Origin: Methyloversatilis sp. XJ19-49
GTDB taxonomy: Bacteria; Pseudomonadota; Gammaproteobacteria; Burkholderiales; Rhodocyclaceae
Length of the DNA stretch: 64,000 nt
Direction of reading: 5' to 3'
NCBI RefSeq assembly: GCF_024580145.1
Contig: NZ_JANINI010000003.1
Coordinates: 186,001 to 250,000 of the forward strand
The notes under the pieces are model-generated. The model ran no database searches, had not been told where the DNA came from, and saw only the letters and a program-made list of their open reading frames with translations. Shown piece by piece: positions 9,064-23,529 of the stretch; positions within the stretch are counted from its first letter, which is position 1, and every line of letters starts with the position of its first letter. The translations under genes were made by a program, and so were the position numbers.

Positions 9064-9519
9064 ATGAGTGAACGCATATGGAAGCCCAACGTCACGGTGG
9101 CCGCCCTGATGGAGTACCGGGGCCGCTTCCTGATGGTGGAAGAGGAAACGTCGAAGGGGCTGATGCTGAACCAGCCGGCCGGCCATCTGGAAGAGGGCGA
9201 GTCGCTGGTCGAGGCGTGCGCCCGCGAGGCGATGGAGGAAACAGCCCATCCTTTCGTGCCGCAGGCGCTGGTCGGCGTCTATCAGTGGCGCCGGCCTGAC
9301 GGCGAAGTCACCTACCTGCGCTTTGCGTTTTCCGGCGAAAGCGGCGAGCAGATCGCCGGCCGCGCGCTGGACGACGGCATCGTGCGTGCCTTCTGGATGA
9401 CGCCCGAAGAGATCGAAGCCAGTCGCGAGCGCCATCGCAGCCCGCTGGTGTGGGCGTGCGTGCAGGACTGGCTGGCTGACGTGCGCCTGCCGCTGGCGGT
9501 CGTGCGGCACTTTTCCTGA
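9064..9519 (+). CDS. NUDIX hydrolase (NudJ-like)
   Basis: A 151-residue pyrophosphohydrolase. The NUDIX box is present: GHLEEGESLVEACAREAMEE, about residues 40-59, fitting Gx5Ex7REUxEE. The opening WKPNVTVAALMEYRGRFLMV and the LRFAFSGE strand resemble NudJ-type enzymes, which act on thiamine pyrophosphate and nucleoside triphosphates. The position next to mnmA is common in proteobacteria. The stop overlaps the start of the next gene (TGATG at 9517-9521). Confidence 0.88.
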   Translation: MSERIWKPNVTVAALMEYRGRFLMVEEETSKGLMLNQPAGHLEEGESLVEACAREAMEETAHPFVPQALVGVYQWRRPDGEVTYLRFAFSGESGEQIAGRALDDGIVRAFWMTPEEIEASRERHRSPLVWACVQDWLADVRLPLAVVRHFS

Positions 9520-10097
9520 TGCGGCGATTGCTGGCGGGGGTGGTGCTGTGCAGTGCGCTGCAGGTTCATGCGACGCCGGCCATGGCGCAGGACCTCGAAC
9601 TCGACATCTGTTTCAACTACGGGTGCCTCGTCGTGCAGACGGTCAGCCTCGTGCCCGAGCAGCGCGCCGTGCTGGTGGGTGAGATGCTCAAGGCAAGCGA
9701 TGCCGCCAGCGAACGCGAGCAACTCGAGTGGGTGATCGCGCGCATGTACCGCTGGGCCGGTGAGCAGTCGCCGATCGGCGCCGACCGCGCCGGCGACTAC
9801 CTTGATCTGGGCGCCGACGGGCGCATGGACTGCATCGACCACGCGCACACCACCACCGTCATGCTCGAACAGCTGCAGGAAGCGGGCGCCCTGCGTCACC
9901 ATCGGGTGCTGGAGATCGAGCAGCGCACCAGCTGGGTCATCATGCAGCACTTCACCGCGGTGATCGAAGACACCGAAAGCGGCCGTCGTTACGCGGTCGA
10001 TACCTGGTTTCGCGACCACGGCGAACCGCCGGTCGTGATGGACATGGAACACTGGAAGAATGGGGGGTATCCGGATGACTGGAATGCACGGCGCTGA
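9519..10097 (+). CDS. Secreted protein with a transglutaminase-like Cys-His-Asp arrangement
   Basis: A 192-residue protein of no family I can name. The signal peptide is about residues 1-23, with cleavage after AMA before QDLELD. Further on are [11 protein letters not shown] (Cys105), [10 protein letters not shown] (His144) and YAVDTWF (Asp161). The order Cys, His on a beta strand, then Asp in a following strand is that of transglutaminase/papain-like folds, so a periplasmic cysteine enzyme is a reasonable guess. Two more cysteines (Cys31, Cys36) lie near the mature N-terminus. It overlaps the NUDIX stop and its own end overlaps the start of mnmA, so the three genes are translationally coupled. 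Confidence 0.7.
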   Translation: MRRLLAGVVLCSALQVHATPAMAQDLELDICFNYGCLVVQTVSLVPEQRAVLVGEMLKASDAASEREQLEWVIARMYRWAGEQSPIGADRAGDYLDLGADGRMDCIDHAHTTTVMLEQLQEAGALRHHRVLEIEQRTSWVIMQHFTAVIEDTESGRRYAVDTWFRDHGEPPVVMDMEHWKNGGYPDDWNARR

Positions 10098-11220
10098 AAC
10101 AGCGGCCGAACCGGGTGAAACCGTGGTCGTGGGCATGTCGGGCGGCGTCGATTCGTCGGTGTCGGCACTGCTGCTCAAGCGCGCCGGCTACAAGGTGGTC
10201 GGCCTGTTCATGAAGAACTGGGAGGACGACGACACCGACGAATACTGCTCGACCCGGCAGGATCTGATCGACGCCGTGTCGGCGGCGGACGTGATCGGCA
10301 TGGACCTCGAAGTGGTCAATTTTTCGGCCGAGTACAAGGACCGCGTTTTTTCGAGCTTCCTGCGCGAATACGAGGCCGGCCGCACCCCCAACCCCGACGT
10401 GCTGTGCAACGCCGAAATCAAGTTCAGCGCCTTTCTCGATCACGCGATGCAGCTCGGGGCAAAGCGCATCGCCACCGGCCACTATGCGCAGGTGCGCGAG
10501 TTCCAGGGCCGCTTCCAGCTGCTCAAGGGCGAGGACGGCAACAAGGACCAGAGCTATTTCCTGCACCGGCTGAATCAGGCGCAGCTATCGCATACGCTGT
10601 TTCCTGTGGGTCACCTGCCCAAGCGCGAGGTCCGCCGCATCGCGGCCGATGCCGGGCTGGCCAATGCCGGCAAGAAGGATTCGACCGGCATCTGTTTCGT
10701 CGGCGAGCGACCGTTCCGCGAATTCCTGCAGCGTTACCTGCCGGTCACGCCGGGCGACATCCGCGATCTTGATACCGACCGCGTGCTCGGCCGCCATGAA
10801 GGCCTGATGTATCACACCATCGGTCAGCGCAAGGGGCTGGGTATCGGCGGGCTCAAGGGCATGGCGGACGACGCCGGCGAACACGACGCGTGGTACGCGG
10901 TGCGCAAGGACATGGCGAGCAACGTGCTGTACGTGGTGCGCGGCCACGACCATCCAGCATTGCTGTCGGAGCGGCTGGTGGCGGGCGACCTGTCATGGGT
11001 GTCGGGCGAGCTGCCGCACACGCACTGGGTGTATGCGGCAAAGACCCGTTACCGGCAGGCAGATGCGCCATGCAGCATCGATGCGGTCGATGATTCGCGC
11101 TGCGAAATCGCGTTCGCCGAAGCGCAGTGGGCGGTGACGCCCGGCCAGAGTGTGGTGGTCTACGAAAGCCGGGTCTGTCTGGGCGGTGGCGTCATCACCG
11201 CGGCCGGCAAAGCGGCCTGA
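10075..11220 (+). CDS. mnmA: tRNA 2-thiouridylase MnmA
   Basis: A 381-residue enzyme that installs the 2-thio group on U34 of Lys, Glu and Gln tRNAs, using sulfur relayed from IscS. The PP-loop is GMSGGVDSS (residues 20-28). The two catalytic cysteines are in [12 protein letters not shown] (Cys111) and [12 protein letters not shown] (Cys207). The tRNA-binding middle and beta-barrel C-terminus are intact. ATG 10075 follows a GGGGGG purine run; ATG 10060 and 10084 are alternatives. It overlaps the previous gene by 23 bp. Confidence 0.95.
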   Translation: MTGMHGAETAAEPGETVVVGMSGGVDSSVSALLLKRAGYKVVGLFMKNWEDDDTDEYCSTRQDLIDAVSAADVIGMDLEVVNFSAEYKDRVFSSFLREYEAGRTPNPDVLCNAEIKFSAFLDHAMQLGAKRIATGHYAQVREFQGRFQLLKGEDGNKDQSYFLHRLNQAQLSHTLFPVGHLPKREVRRIAADAGLANAGKKDSTGICFVGERPFREFLQRYLPVTPGDIRDLDTDRVLGRHEGLMYHTIGQRKGLGIGGLKGMADDAGEHDAWYAVRKDMASNVLYVVRGHDHPALLSERLVAGDLSWVSGELPHTHWVYAAKTRYRQADAPCSIDAVDDSRCEIAFAEAQWAVTPGQSVVVYESRVCLGGGVITAAGKAA

Positions 11221-11263
11221 GCGGTTCGTACCGGCCTGCTTGGCGCTTGCCTTTGCCTCTGCC

Positions 11264-13391
<2,128 letters not shown>

Positions 13392-13400
13392 GGACGCATC

Positions 13401-13721
13401 ATGAGTTTTGCCGAAACGCTTAAAACCCTGCCCGGCGTGTCGCATCTGGCGGCGCTGCAATTGATCGATGCTGCCGGGGAAGTGATCGCGACCATCGAGA
13501 ACAAGCCCGGCCAGGCCGGGTCGCTGGCGGTGTACAACCACCTCGCCCAGCTGCATGGTGCCATCACGCCGGATGCATCGAAGCAGGGTCTGGATCTGTA
13601 TGGCGAACACACCGTCGACGCGCGTGCCAATCCGGGAAAGCACCCGAACATCGATCGGCTGATCGCACTGGTCGACAGCGCTCAGACCTTGCGCGTGAAG
13701 CAGGTGTTCGCACAGCCCTGA
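13401..13721 (+). CDS. DUF2322 family protein
   Basis: A 106-residue cytoplasmic protein starting MSFAETLKTLPGVSHLAAL and containing AVYNHLAQLHGAI and ANPGKHPNIDRL. I recognise it as the small DUF2322 family seen in beta- and gammaproteobacteria, of unknown function. It begins 9 bp after purB and is likely in the same transcript. No catalytic motif is evident. Confidence 0.75.
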   Translation: MSFAETLKTLPGVSHLAALQLIDAAGEVIATIENKPGQAGSLAVYNHLAQLHGAITPDASKQGLDLYGEHTVDARANPGKHPNIDRLIALVDSAQTLRVKQVFAQP

Positions 13722-13827
13722 GCGGTCGATCCGGCGGGGTAAGTCGGAGCCCGACCGACGCGGTGCTGCTGCCAGACAAGACCTGCCGCGGCAGGGCCTG
13801 GGGCAATCGCCCGGGTTCGGGTCGGTC

Positions 13828-13974
13828 GTTGGGCATCGCTGCGCTCACCCCAACCTACCTGCCGGACGCCCGCAGCCTGGCTCAGTGCAGTGATGCCCGA
13901 CGCGAACACCCCCCGAAGCGCCGCTGCCCTGCGTGGCCCCTCCGTAGGTTGGGGTGAGCGCAGCGATGCCCAAC
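13828..13974. repeat. REP-like pair: perfect 31-bp inverted repeat
   Basis: Positions 13828-13858 and 13944-13974 are exact reverse complements (31 bp) separated by 85 bp. Each copy is itself partly palindromic, with GTTGGG at one end and CCCAAC inside the other, around a GAGCGCAGCGA core. That shape and core are typical of dispersed REP-type intergenic repeats of proteobacteria. The pair fills the space between the convergent DUF2322 and secF genes, where it may help stop both transcripts. No gene is seen in 13722-14060. Confidence 0.8.
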
Positions 13975-14060
13975 ATGCTCGGGTCGAATCAGAGCAGCAG
14001 TATTCGAACGCAGACCGGGTCGTGCCCCCGACCGCGTTGGTCACGCGGCCGCCAGGCGAT

Positions 14061-14999
14061 TCAGACGACCGCTTCTTCCTTGCGCTTCGGCGGCTTGATC
14101 AGTTGTTCGCGCTTGACACCCAGCCACATGGCCAGCGGGCAGGCGACCAGCACCGACGAATAGATACCGAAACAGATGCCGATGGTCAGCGCCACCGCGA
14201 AGTAGTGCAGCGCCTCGCCGCCGAACAGCAGCATCGACAGCACCATCATCTGGGTTGAACCGTGCGTGATGATGGTGCGCGAGATCGTGCTGGTGATCGC
14301 GTTGTCCATCACTTCGGGCACGGTCAGCGTGCGTTTGCGCGCATTGCGGAACACTTCGCGTACGCGGTCGAACACCACGACCGATTCGTTCACCGAGTAA
14401 CCCAGCACCGCCAGCACCGCCGCCAGCACCGGAAGCGAGAATTCCCACTGGAAGGCAGCGAAGAAGCCGAGGATGATCACCACGTCGTGCAGGTTGGCGA
14501 TGATGGCCGACACCGCATAGCGCCATTCGAAGCGCATGGCCAAGTAGGCCATGATGCCGCAGATGACGAACATCAGTGCCAGCGCGCCGTCTTCAGCCAG
14601 TTCCTTGCCGATCTGCGGGCCGACGTATTCGACGCGCCGCAGTTCGGGCTTCGGACCGTCGCCTGCGCTGAGCGTGGCGATCACCTGCTGGCTCACCTTG
14701 GCGGAATCGACGTCCTTGACCAGCGGCAGCCGGATCAGCACATCACGTGCGGTGCCGAAGTTCTGTACCTGCGGTTCGCTGAAGCCACTGTCGGTCAGCG
14801 CCTTGCGCACGCCCTGCAGGTCGGCCGCCTCGCTGTATGAAATTTCCATCAGCGTCCCGCCGGTGAATTCCACCGACAGATGCAGACCGCGCGTGGTCAG
14901 GAAGAACACGGCCAGCAGGAAGGTGACGAACGAAATGACGTTGAACACCAGCGCCTTGCGCATAAAGGGGATGTCGCGCCGGATGCGGAAGAATTCCAT
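14061..14999 (-). CDS. secF: Protein translocase subunit SecF
   Basis: A 312-residue inner-membrane protein with six membrane helices and a periplasmic loop. It pairs with SecD to use the proton gradient in late protein export through SecYEG. Visible motifs include VEFTGGTLMEISY, VGPQIGKELAEDGALALMF, DVVIILGFFA and the SecF signature ESVVVFDRVREVFR. It starts 27 bp after secD and ends the yajC-secD-secF series. Confidence 0.95.
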   Translation of the reverse strand: MEFFRIRRDIPFMRKALVFNVISFVTFLLAVFFLTTRGLHLSVEFTGGTLMEISYSEAADLQGVRKALTDSGFSEPQVQNFGTARDVLIRLPLVKDVDSAKVSQQVIATLSAGDGPKPELRRVEYVGPQIGKELAEDGALALMFVICGIMAYLAMRFEWRYAVSAIIANLHDVVIILGFFAAFQWEFSLPVLAAVLAVLGYSVNESVVVFDRVREVFRNARKRTLTVPEVMDNAITSTISRTIITHGSTQMMVLSMLLFGGEALHYFAVALTIGICFGIYSSVLVACPLAMWLGVKREQLIKPPKRKEEAVV

Positions 15000-15026
15000 G
15001 ACTGTTCAGATTTCCTTGGTGGCGGC

Positions 15027-16877
15027 TCAGAGGTTGGCGCCCGGTTTCCACACGGTGCCGATCGACACTTTTTCGAGCTTGCGGGCGCGTCCGTACACCA
15101 TGTTGACGATAGCGCGTGACACCACCACGGCGCTGAACATCGAAGTCAGGATGCCCAGGCAGTGCACGACGGCAAAGCCGCGCACCGGTCCTGACCCGAA
15201 CACGAGCAGCGCGATGCCGGCGATAAGCGTCGTGATGTTCGAATCAAGAATGGTTGCCCACGCGCGTTCGTAGCCGGCGGAAATCGCCGCCTGCGGCGTG
15301 ACACCGTTGCGCAGCTCTTCGCGGATGCGCTCGTTGATCAGCACGTTGGCGTCGATCGCCATGCCGAGCGTCAGCGCGATGGCGGCGATGCCCGGCAGCG
15401 TCAGCGTGGCCTGCAGCAGCGACAGCAGCGCAATCAGGAACAGCAGGTTGGCCGCCAGCGCCGTGGTCGAGATGAAGCCGAACACCGCGTAATAGAAGAT
15501 CATGAAAACGGCGATCGCCACGAAGCCCCACAGCGTCGAATCGAAACCCTTTTCGATGTTCTCGGCGCCGAGCGAGGGGCCGATGACCCGTTCTTCGATG
15601 ATTTCCATCGGTGCCGCCAGCGCGCCCGAGCGGATCAGGATGGCCAGCGTGTTCGTTTCCTGCGGCGAGAACTGGCCGGTGATCTGGAAGCGGTCGCCGA
15701 ATTCGCCCTGGATGGTGGCGACCGAAATCGCCTCGCCGCGGCCTTTTTCGAACAGCAGGATGACCATCAGCTTCTTCAGGTTTTCGCGCGTGACCGTGCG
15801 CATGATGCGGCCGCCGGTGGCGTCGAGCTTCACCGCTACGGCTGGGCGGTTCGAATCGTCGAACGAGGCCTGGGCGGTTTCGAAGCGCTCGCCGGTAAGG
15901 ATGACCTGCTTCTTCACCGGCACATTCGAAACACCGCCGCTGCGCGAGTTCTCCGGATAGACCTCGAGCCCTTCCATATTGCCGCTGGTCATCGCTTCCT
16001 GATCGACCAGGCGAACCTCCAGCGTGGCGGTGCGGCCGATCAGGTCTTTCGCCTTGGCCACGTCCTGCACGCCGGGCAACTGCACGACGATGCGGTCGGC
16101 ACCCTGCTGCTGGATGATGGGTTCGGCTACCCCCAGTTCGTTTACGCGCTTCTGCAGGGTCAGGATGTTCTGCTTGATGGCCGATTCGCGCAGATCTGTC
16201 TCGGCCAGTTCGCTCATGCGCCCTGTGTACAGGTAGTCGGCACCTGATTGCCCCTGCGTCCATACCATTTCGGGCAGCGCCTTCTCGGCTGCGCTGCGCG
16301 CGGCATCGCGACCGGCCGCGTCACGGAAACGCAGAACGATGGTGCTGCCTTCGCGCGAAATGCCGCCGTGGCGGATGTTCATTTCCCGCAGCTGGGTGCG
16401 CAGGTCGGATGCCATCGAATCGAGCCGCTTGATGGTTGCGCCCTGCATGTCGACCTGCAGCAGGAAGTGCACGCCACCGCGCAGGTCGAGGCCGAGATAC
16501 ATCGGCAGTGCGCCGAACGAACGCAACCAGTCCGGTGACTTCGACAGCAGGTTGAGCGCCACCACGTACTTGCCATCAACCGGATCCGGGTTGAGTGCCT
16601 TTTCAAGCACGTCGCGCGTCTTGAGCTGTGTATCGGTATCGGCGAGGCGCACGCGCACGCCGGTGGTGTCGAGCGTCAGGCCCGTGTGTGCGATGGCGGC
16701 GTCCTTCAGCGTCGATTCGACCTGCGTCATCAGGGCAGCGTCGATCTGCACGCCGGTGCGTGCGGTCGATACCTGCACGGCCGGCGCCTCGCCGAAGAAG
16801 TTCGGCAGGGTGTAGATCAGGCCAAGTATCAGCGCCACGATCACCAGCGCGTTTTTCCAGATCGGATAGCGGTTCAT
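15027..16877 (-). CDS. secD: Protein translocase subunit SecD
   Basis: A 616-residue inner-membrane protein with one N-terminal helix (about 10-28), a large periplasmic P1 domain containing LGLDLRGGVHFLLQVDM, and five C-terminal helices including GIAAIALTLGMAIDANVLI and NERIREELRNG. It is full length compared with E. coli SecD (615). It works with SecF and YajC in preprotein translocation. Confidence 0.96.
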   Translation of the reverse strand: MNRYPIWKNALVIVALILGLIYTLPNFFGEAPAVQVSTARTGVQIDAALMTQVESTLKDAAIAHTGLTLDTTGVRVRLADTDTQLKTRDVLEKALNPDPVDGKYVVALNLLSKSPDWLRSFGALPMYLGLDLRGGVHFLLQVDMQGATIKRLDSMASDLRTQLREMNIRHGGISREGSTIVLRFRDAAGRDAARSAAEKALPEMVWTQGQSGADYLYTGRMSELAETDLRESAIKQNILTLQKRVNELGVAEPIIQQQGADRIVVQLPGVQDVAKAKDLIGRTATLEVRLVDQEAMTSGNMEGLEVYPENSRSGGVSNVPVKKQVILTGERFETAQASFDDSNRPAVAVKLDATGGRIMRTVTRENLKKLMVILLFEKGRGEAISVATIQGEFGDRFQITGQFSPQETNTLAILIRSGALAAPMEIIEERVIGPSLGAENIEKGFDSTLWGFVAIAVFMIFYYAVFGFISTTALAANLLFLIALLSLLQATLTLPGIAAIALTLGMAIDANVLINERIREELRNGVTPQAAISAGYERAWATILDSNITTLIAGIALLVFGSGPVRGFAVVHCLGILTSMFSAVVVSRAIVNMVYGRARKLEKVSIGTVWKPGANL

Positions 16878-16949
16878 TGCGGAGTCTGAATGAGGAGTGG
16901 AAGGCCGGCGGTACTGCCGCCGGCCGCAGCCGGACGGATCAGCGCGGAA

Positions 16950-17276
16950 TCAGAGTGCCTTCAGCGTGCCCTTGGGCAGCACCGTGGCGATCGCCTGCCG
17001 CTGCACGGCGACTTCGACGTTCGGCGCCAGCTCGACGCTGATGAAGTTGTCACCGACCTTGGTGATGCGGCCGGCCATGCCGCCCTGGGTCACCACTTCG
17101 TCGCCCTTGGTCAGCGCTTCGATCAGCGCCTTGTGTTCCTTCGCGCGCTTCATTTGCGGGCGGATCATCAGGAACCACAGGAGGACGAACATCAGCAGGA
17201 TGGGCAGCAGTCCCATCAGGCCACCGGTGGGATCGGCAGCGCCTGCGGCCTGAGCGTAAGCGGGGGAAATGAACAC
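16950..17276 (-). CDS. yajC: Preprotein translocase subunit YajC
   Basis: A 108-residue single-pass membrane protein. The hydrophobic helix is about residues 21-42 (LLPILLMFVLLWFLMIRPQM), followed by KRAKEHKALIEALTKGDEV and a VTQGGMAGRI-type beta domain. YajC associates with SecDF. The N-terminus MFISPAYAQAAGA is usual for alpha/betaproteobacterial homologues. Confidence 0.93.
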   Translation of the reverse strand: MFISPAYAQAAGAADPTGGLMGLLPILLMFVLLWFLMIRPQMKRAKEHKALIEALTKGDEVVTQGGMAGRITKVGDNFISVELAPNVEVAVQRQAIATVLPKGTLKAL

Positions 17277-17355
17277 GTTGAACTCCGTTTGCGCGATTGG
17301 TAAAGCGCGCGAGTATATCAGCCGGGCCCGGGCCGTCCCCGGCCGACAGATTTGC

Positions 17356-19507
<2,152 letters not shown>

Positions 19508-19611
19508 GGAACGCGGCACAAGGTCGGCCTGAAAGGCAAAGCCCGCAATTGTAGCGTCCGTCAGGCTTGCGCAGCGACCGGCCCGACACGCATAATCCGC
19601 CGCTCTTCCCT

Positions 19612-19696
19612 GCCGGGATGGCGGAATCGGTAGACGCAGCGGATTCAAAATCCGCCGCCGCAAGGTGTGGGGGTTCGAGTCCCCCTCCCGGCACCA
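19612..19696 (+). tRNA. tRNA-Leu (anticodon CAA)
   Basis: An 85-nt class II tRNA with CCA encoded. The acceptor GCCGGGA pairs with TCCCGGC. The anticodon stem GCGGA/TCCGC encloses loop TTCAAAA with CAA in the anticodon position. There is a long variable arm, and the T arm is GGGGG-TTCGAGT-CCCCC. It reads UUG codons. It lies divergent to queA and upstream of ribF. Confidence 0.97.
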
Positions 19697-19709
19697 ACAA
19701 GCGCCAAGT

Positions 19710-19715
19710 TATAAT
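19710..19715 (+). promoter_or_regulatory. Probable -10 element for ribF operon
   Basis: A perfect TATAAT lies 29 bp before the GTG start of ribF and just after tRNA-Leu. No strong -35 is visible because the -35 position falls in the tRNA 3' end. AAGCGCC (19699-19705) and GGGCGCTT (19729-19736) flank it and could pair as a tRNA terminator followed by T residues, so the promoter and terminator may overlap. Confidence 0.45.
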
Positions 19716-19744
19716 CGCGCGATTTTTCGGGCGCTTTTCAATCC

Positions 19745-20677
19745 GTGCAGGTCTTTCGCGCAATCCCTTCTGCGGCCGATGCGCCGGTCGTCCTGACCAT
19801 CGGTAATTTCGATGGCGTGCATCGGGGCCATCAGGCCCTGCTCGCACAACTCGTCACGCGTGCTCGCGAAGACTGCCTGCCGGCAGCCGTGATGACCTTC
19901 GAGCCGCATCCGCGCGAGTTCTTCACGCACGAGCGACGGCCGACCCGGCTCACCAGCCTGCGCGAGAAGCTCGAGCTGTTTGCCGACGCAGGGGTGGACA
20001 GGGTGTACGTGTGCCGCTTCAATGCGCGTTTTGCGGCGCTGAGCGCGCAGGCTTTCATCGACGACCTGCTGGTGCGCGGTCTTGGCGTGCGTCACCTGAT
20101 CATCGGCGACGATTTCCGCTTCGGGCGGGGTCGGGAAGGTGACTTCGAGCGCTTGCGCTCGGCCGGCGAGCAGCACGGTTTTTCACTTGCGACCATGGCC
20201 ACGATATCGGTCGATGGCGAGCGGGCGTCCAGTTCCGCCGTGCGCGGGGCGCTGGAACAAGGTGATCTGGCGCGTGCCGAAGCACTGCTCGGACGCCCTT
20301 ATGAAATCAGCGGGCGCGTCGAGCACGGGCAGAAGATCGGTCGCCAACTCGGGTTTCCGACCGCGAATGTGCAGATCAGGCAGCGTTCGCTGCCGCTGTC
20401 CGGGATATTCGCGGTCACCGTCACCGGCGGCGGTCTGCTGGGTGCGCAGGGTGCGGCCAGCGTGGGCGTGCGGCCGACCATTGCCGACGGCTTGCGGCCG
20501 ACCTGCGAGGTCCACCTGCTGGACCGCACGGTCGACCTGTACGACCGTCGCGTGTCGGTGCGATTCCGGCACAAGATGCGTGACGAGATGCGCTACGAAG
20601 GACTGGATGCACTGCGCGAGGCAATCGCGAAGGACGTGGCCGATATCCGCCACTGGTTTGCTTTACATACTCTCTGA
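19745..20677 (+). CDS. ribF: Bifunctional riboflavin kinase / FAD synthetase
   Basis: A 310-residue enzyme that makes FMN and then FAD. The N-terminal adenylyltransferase domain starts with LTIGNFDGVHRGHQALL and contains GDDFRFGRGREGDF. The C-terminal flavokinase domain has GRPYEISGRVEHGQKIGRQL and GFPTANVQI. The start is GTG 19745, giving the usual VFRAIPSA N-terminus. It leads the ribF-ileS-lspA-fkpB-ispH run, with 9 bp to ileS. Confidence 0.95.
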   Translation: MQVFRAIPSAADAPVVLTIGNFDGVHRGHQALLAQLVTRAREDCLPAAVMTFEPHPREFFTHERRPTRLTSLREKLELFADAGVDRVYVCRFNARFAALSAQAFIDDLLVRGLGVRHLIIGDDFRFGRGREGDFERLRSAGEQHGFSLATMATISVDGERASSSAVRGALEQGDLARAEALLGRPYEISGRVEHGQKIGRQLGFPTANVQIRQRSLPLSGIFAVTVTGGGLLGAQGAASVGVRPTIADGLRPTCEVHLLDRTVDLYDRRVSVRFRHKMRDEMRYEGLDALREAIAKDVADIRHWFALHTL

Positions 20678-20686
20678 AGGCTGAAC

Positions 20687-23524
20687 ATGGCTGACTACCG
20701 CTCGACGCTGAACCTCCCCGACACGCCGTTCCCGATGCGCGGCGACCTGCCGAAACGCGAGCCTGGCTGGGTGAAGCAGTGGCAGGACAGCAAGCTGTAT
20801 CAGCGCATCCGCAAGCAGTCGGCCGGCCGGCCACAGTTCGTGCTGCACGACGGCCCGCCGTACGCAAACGGCGACATCCACCTCGGCCATGCGGTCAACA
20901 AGATCCTGAAGGACATCATCGTCCGCTCGATGACGCTGCACGGCTTCGACGCGTCCTACATTCCGGGCTGGGACTGCCACGGTTTGCCGATCGAACACCA
21001 GATCGAAAAGAAGCACGGCAAGTCGTTGCCGCCGGCCGAGGTGCGCAAGCTGGCGCGTGCCTATGCCGCCGAGCAGGTCGAACTGCAGAAGAAGGGCTTT
21101 ATCCGGCTTGGCGTGCTCGCCGACTGGGATCGGCCCTACCGTACGATGGATTTCCAGAACGAGGCGGGCGAAATCCGCGCGCTGAAGGAAATGGTCAAGA
21201 AGGGCTGGGTGTACCGTGGCCTGAAGCCGGTGAACTGGTGTTTCGACTGCGGCTCGGCACTGGCCGAAGCCGAAGTCGAATACCAGGACAAGGGCAGCCC
21301 TGCGGTCGATGTGGGGTTCCAGATCGCTGATGCCTGCCGTCAGATGCTGGCGGATGCGTTCGGACTCGATGCCCTGCCGGCGGGCAAGGTGCAGGCCGTG
21401 ATCTGGACCACCACGCCGTGGACGATTCCGGCCAATCAGGCGCTGAACGTGAATGGCGAGCACACCTATGCACTGGTGCGGACGCCGAACGGCCACGTGA
21501 TCGTCGCCCGCGATCTGGTCGACAGCTGTCTGGCGCGCTTCAAGCTCGAAGGCGAGGTGGTCGCCATCGCGCCGGGCACTGCACTGGCGGATCTGCTGTT
21601 CCAGCATCCGTTCTACGTGCGCGACGTGCCGGTGCTGACTGCCAGCTACGTCGGGCTCGACGCGGGTACCGGCATCGTGCATTGCGCGCCGGCCTACGGT
21701 GTCGAAGACTTCCAGACCTGGACGGCGCACGGTCTGGCGACCAACGAGGTGTTCGGCCCGGTGCAGGCCAACGGCGTCTATATCGATGCCCTGCCGCTGT
21801 TCGGCGGCATGCACATCTGGAAAGCCAATCCGGTCATCATCGACACGATCTCCAAGGCGGGTGCGCTGCTGTCGCACGAACAGATCACGCACAGCTACAT
21901 GCACTGCTGGCGCCACAAGACGCCCGTCATCTACCGCGCCACGGCGCAGTTCTTCGTCGGCATGGACATCCGCCAGCCGGAGTCCTACACGCTGCGTGAA
22001 TGCGCGGCGGCGGCGGTCGAAGCGACCGCTTTCTACCCCGACTGGGGCAAGGAACGTCTGGCGGCGATGATCGCCAAACGCCCGGACTGGTGCATTTCGC
22101 GCCAGCGCAACTGGGGGGTCCCGATTCCGTTCTTCCTGCACAAGGAAACCGGCCAGCTGCACCCCGACACGCCGGACCTGATGGAGCAGGTGGCGCTGCG
22201 CGTCGAGCGCGAAGGGGTCGACGCCTGGTTCAACCTCGATCCGGCCGAACTGCTGGGCGACGATGCGGCGCATTACGACAAGCTGACCGACACGCTCGAC
22301 GTGTGGTTCGATTCCGGCACGACGCACTGGCACGTGCTGCGCGGTTCGCACCAGGACGGGCGGCGCGGCGATGGCGGGCCGGTCGCCGACCTGTACCTCG
22401 AAGGCTCCGACCAGCATCGCGGCTGGTTCCAGTCGTCGCTGCTCACCGGATGTGCGCTGGATGGCCACGCGCCGTATCGTGCGCTGCTGACGCATGGCTT
22501 CACGGTCGATGCCAGCGGCCACAAGATGAGCAAGTCGGCCGGCAACGGCATCGAGCCGCAGGAAGTCGGCGACAAGCTGGGCGTGGAAATCCTGCGGCTG
22601 TGGCTCGCATCGGCCGATTATTCGGGCGAGTTGTCGATCTCGAAGGAAATCCTCGACCGCGTGGTGGAAACCTATCGCCGGTTGCGCAATACCGTCCGTT
22701 TCCTGCTTGCCAACATCGCCGACTACGATCCGGTTGCGCACAAGCTGCCGGTGACCAAATGGCTGACCATCGATCGCTACGCACTTGCGCTGACGCGCGA
22801 CCTGCAGGAGAGGGTCGGCAACGACTACCTCACGTTCGAGTTCCACAAGATCGTGCAGGCGCTGCAGCACTTCGCGTCGGAAGATCTGGGCGGCTTCTAC
22901 CTCGACATCCTGAAGGACCGGCTCTACACGACGGCGCCCGGCTCGCATGCCCGCCGCTCGGCCCAGGGCGCGCTGTGGCACATCACGCAGACCCTGGTAC
23001 GTCTGATGGCACCGATCATGCCTTTCACGGCGGAGGAAATCTGGACCGTGCTGGCCGAAGCGGGCAAGAACGGCCCGTATGCCGCGAATCTCGACAGCGT
23101 CATGCTGACCACGTGGAACGCGCTGCCGATGCAGGCCGACGAAGCCGCTCTGATTGAAAGCTGGGGTCGCATCCGCGCACTGCGCGCCGAATCGGCGCGC
23201 GTGCTCGAAACGCTGCGTGCCGAAGGCGGCATCGGTTCGTCGCTGCAGGCCGAAGTCGAAGTGCGCGCGGCCGGTACGACCTACGACGATCTCGCGGCAC
23301 TGGGCGACGATCTGCGCTTCGTGCTCATTACCTCGGGAGCGGCGTTGATCAAGGTCGAATCGGACGCGGAGCAGGGCGTCAGCGCGGTTGCGAGCGCGCA
23401 GGTCAAGTGCGCGCGCTGCTGGCACTATCGTGCCGACGTGGGCAGCAACCCCGAGCACCCCGAACTGTGCAGCCGTTGTGACAGCAATCTGCACGGCGAG
23501 GGTGAAACGCGCAGCCACGCCTGA
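20687..23524 (+). CDS. ileS: Isoleucyl-tRNA synthetase
   Basis: A 945-residue class Ia synthetase. The HIGH-type motif is in [17 protein letters not shown] and KMSKS is in [15 protein letters not shown]. The editing domain carries [13 protein letters not shown] and [16 protein letters not shown]. The C-terminal zinc site is [12 protein letters not shown] plus LCSRCDSNL. Length and architecture match the bacterial enzyme. A 951-residue antisense open frame covers the same region and is a codon-bias artefact. Confidence 0.97.
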   Translation: MADYRSTLNLPDTPFPMRGDLPKREPGWVKQWQDSKLYQRIRKQSAGRPQFVLHDGPPYANGDIHLGHAVNKILKDIIVRSMTLHGFDASYIPGWDCHGLPIEHQIEKKHGKSLPPAEVRKLARAYAAEQVELQKKGFIRLGVLADWDRPYRTMDFQNEAGEIRALKEMVKKGWVYRGLKPVNWCFDCGSALAEAEVEYQDKGSPAVDVGFQIADACRQMLADAFGLDALPAGKVQAVIWTTTPWTIPANQALNVNGEHTYALVRTPNGHVIVARDLVDSCLARFKLEGEVVAIAPGTALADLLFQHPFYVRDVPVLTASYVGLDAGTGIVHCAPAYGVEDFQTWTAHGLATNEVFGPVQANGVYIDALPLFGGMHIWKANPVIIDTISKAGALLSHEQITHSYMHCWRHKTPVIYRATAQFFVGMDIRQPESYTLRECAAAAVEATAFYPDWGKERLAAMIAKRPDWCISRQRNWGVPIPFFLHKETGQLHPDTPDLMEQVALRVEREGVDAWFNLDPAELLGDDAAHYDKLTDTLDVWFDSGTTHWHVLRGSHQDGRRGDGGPVADLYLEGSDQHRGWFQSSLLTGCALDGHAPYRALLTHGFTVDASGHKMSKSAGNGIEPQEVGDKLGVEILRLWLASADYSGELSISKEILDRVVETYRRLRNTVRFLLANIADYDPVAHKLPVTKWLTIDRYALALTRDLQERVGNDYLTFEFHKIVQALQHFASEDLGGFYLDILKDRLYTTAPGSHARRSAQGALWHITQTLVRLMAPIMPFTAEEIWTVLAEAGKNGPYAANLDSVMLTTWNALPMQADEAALIESWGRIRALRAESARVLETLRAEGGIGSSLQAEVEVRAAGTTYDDLAALGDDLRFVLITSGAALIKVESDAEQGVSAVASAQVKCARCWHYRADVGSNPEHPELCSRCDSNLHGEGETRSHA

Positions 23525-23529
23525 CCACC

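Noticed and set aside
19745..20677. FMN riboswitch upstream of ribF
   Set aside because: The leader is about 30 bases and lacks the conserved RFN elements.
20663..23518. A 951-residue open frame antisense to ileS
   Set aside because: It mirrors the codon bias of ileS and has no family-like sequence. The same holds for the 639-residue frame opposite the copper receptor and the 610-residue frame opposite pilR.
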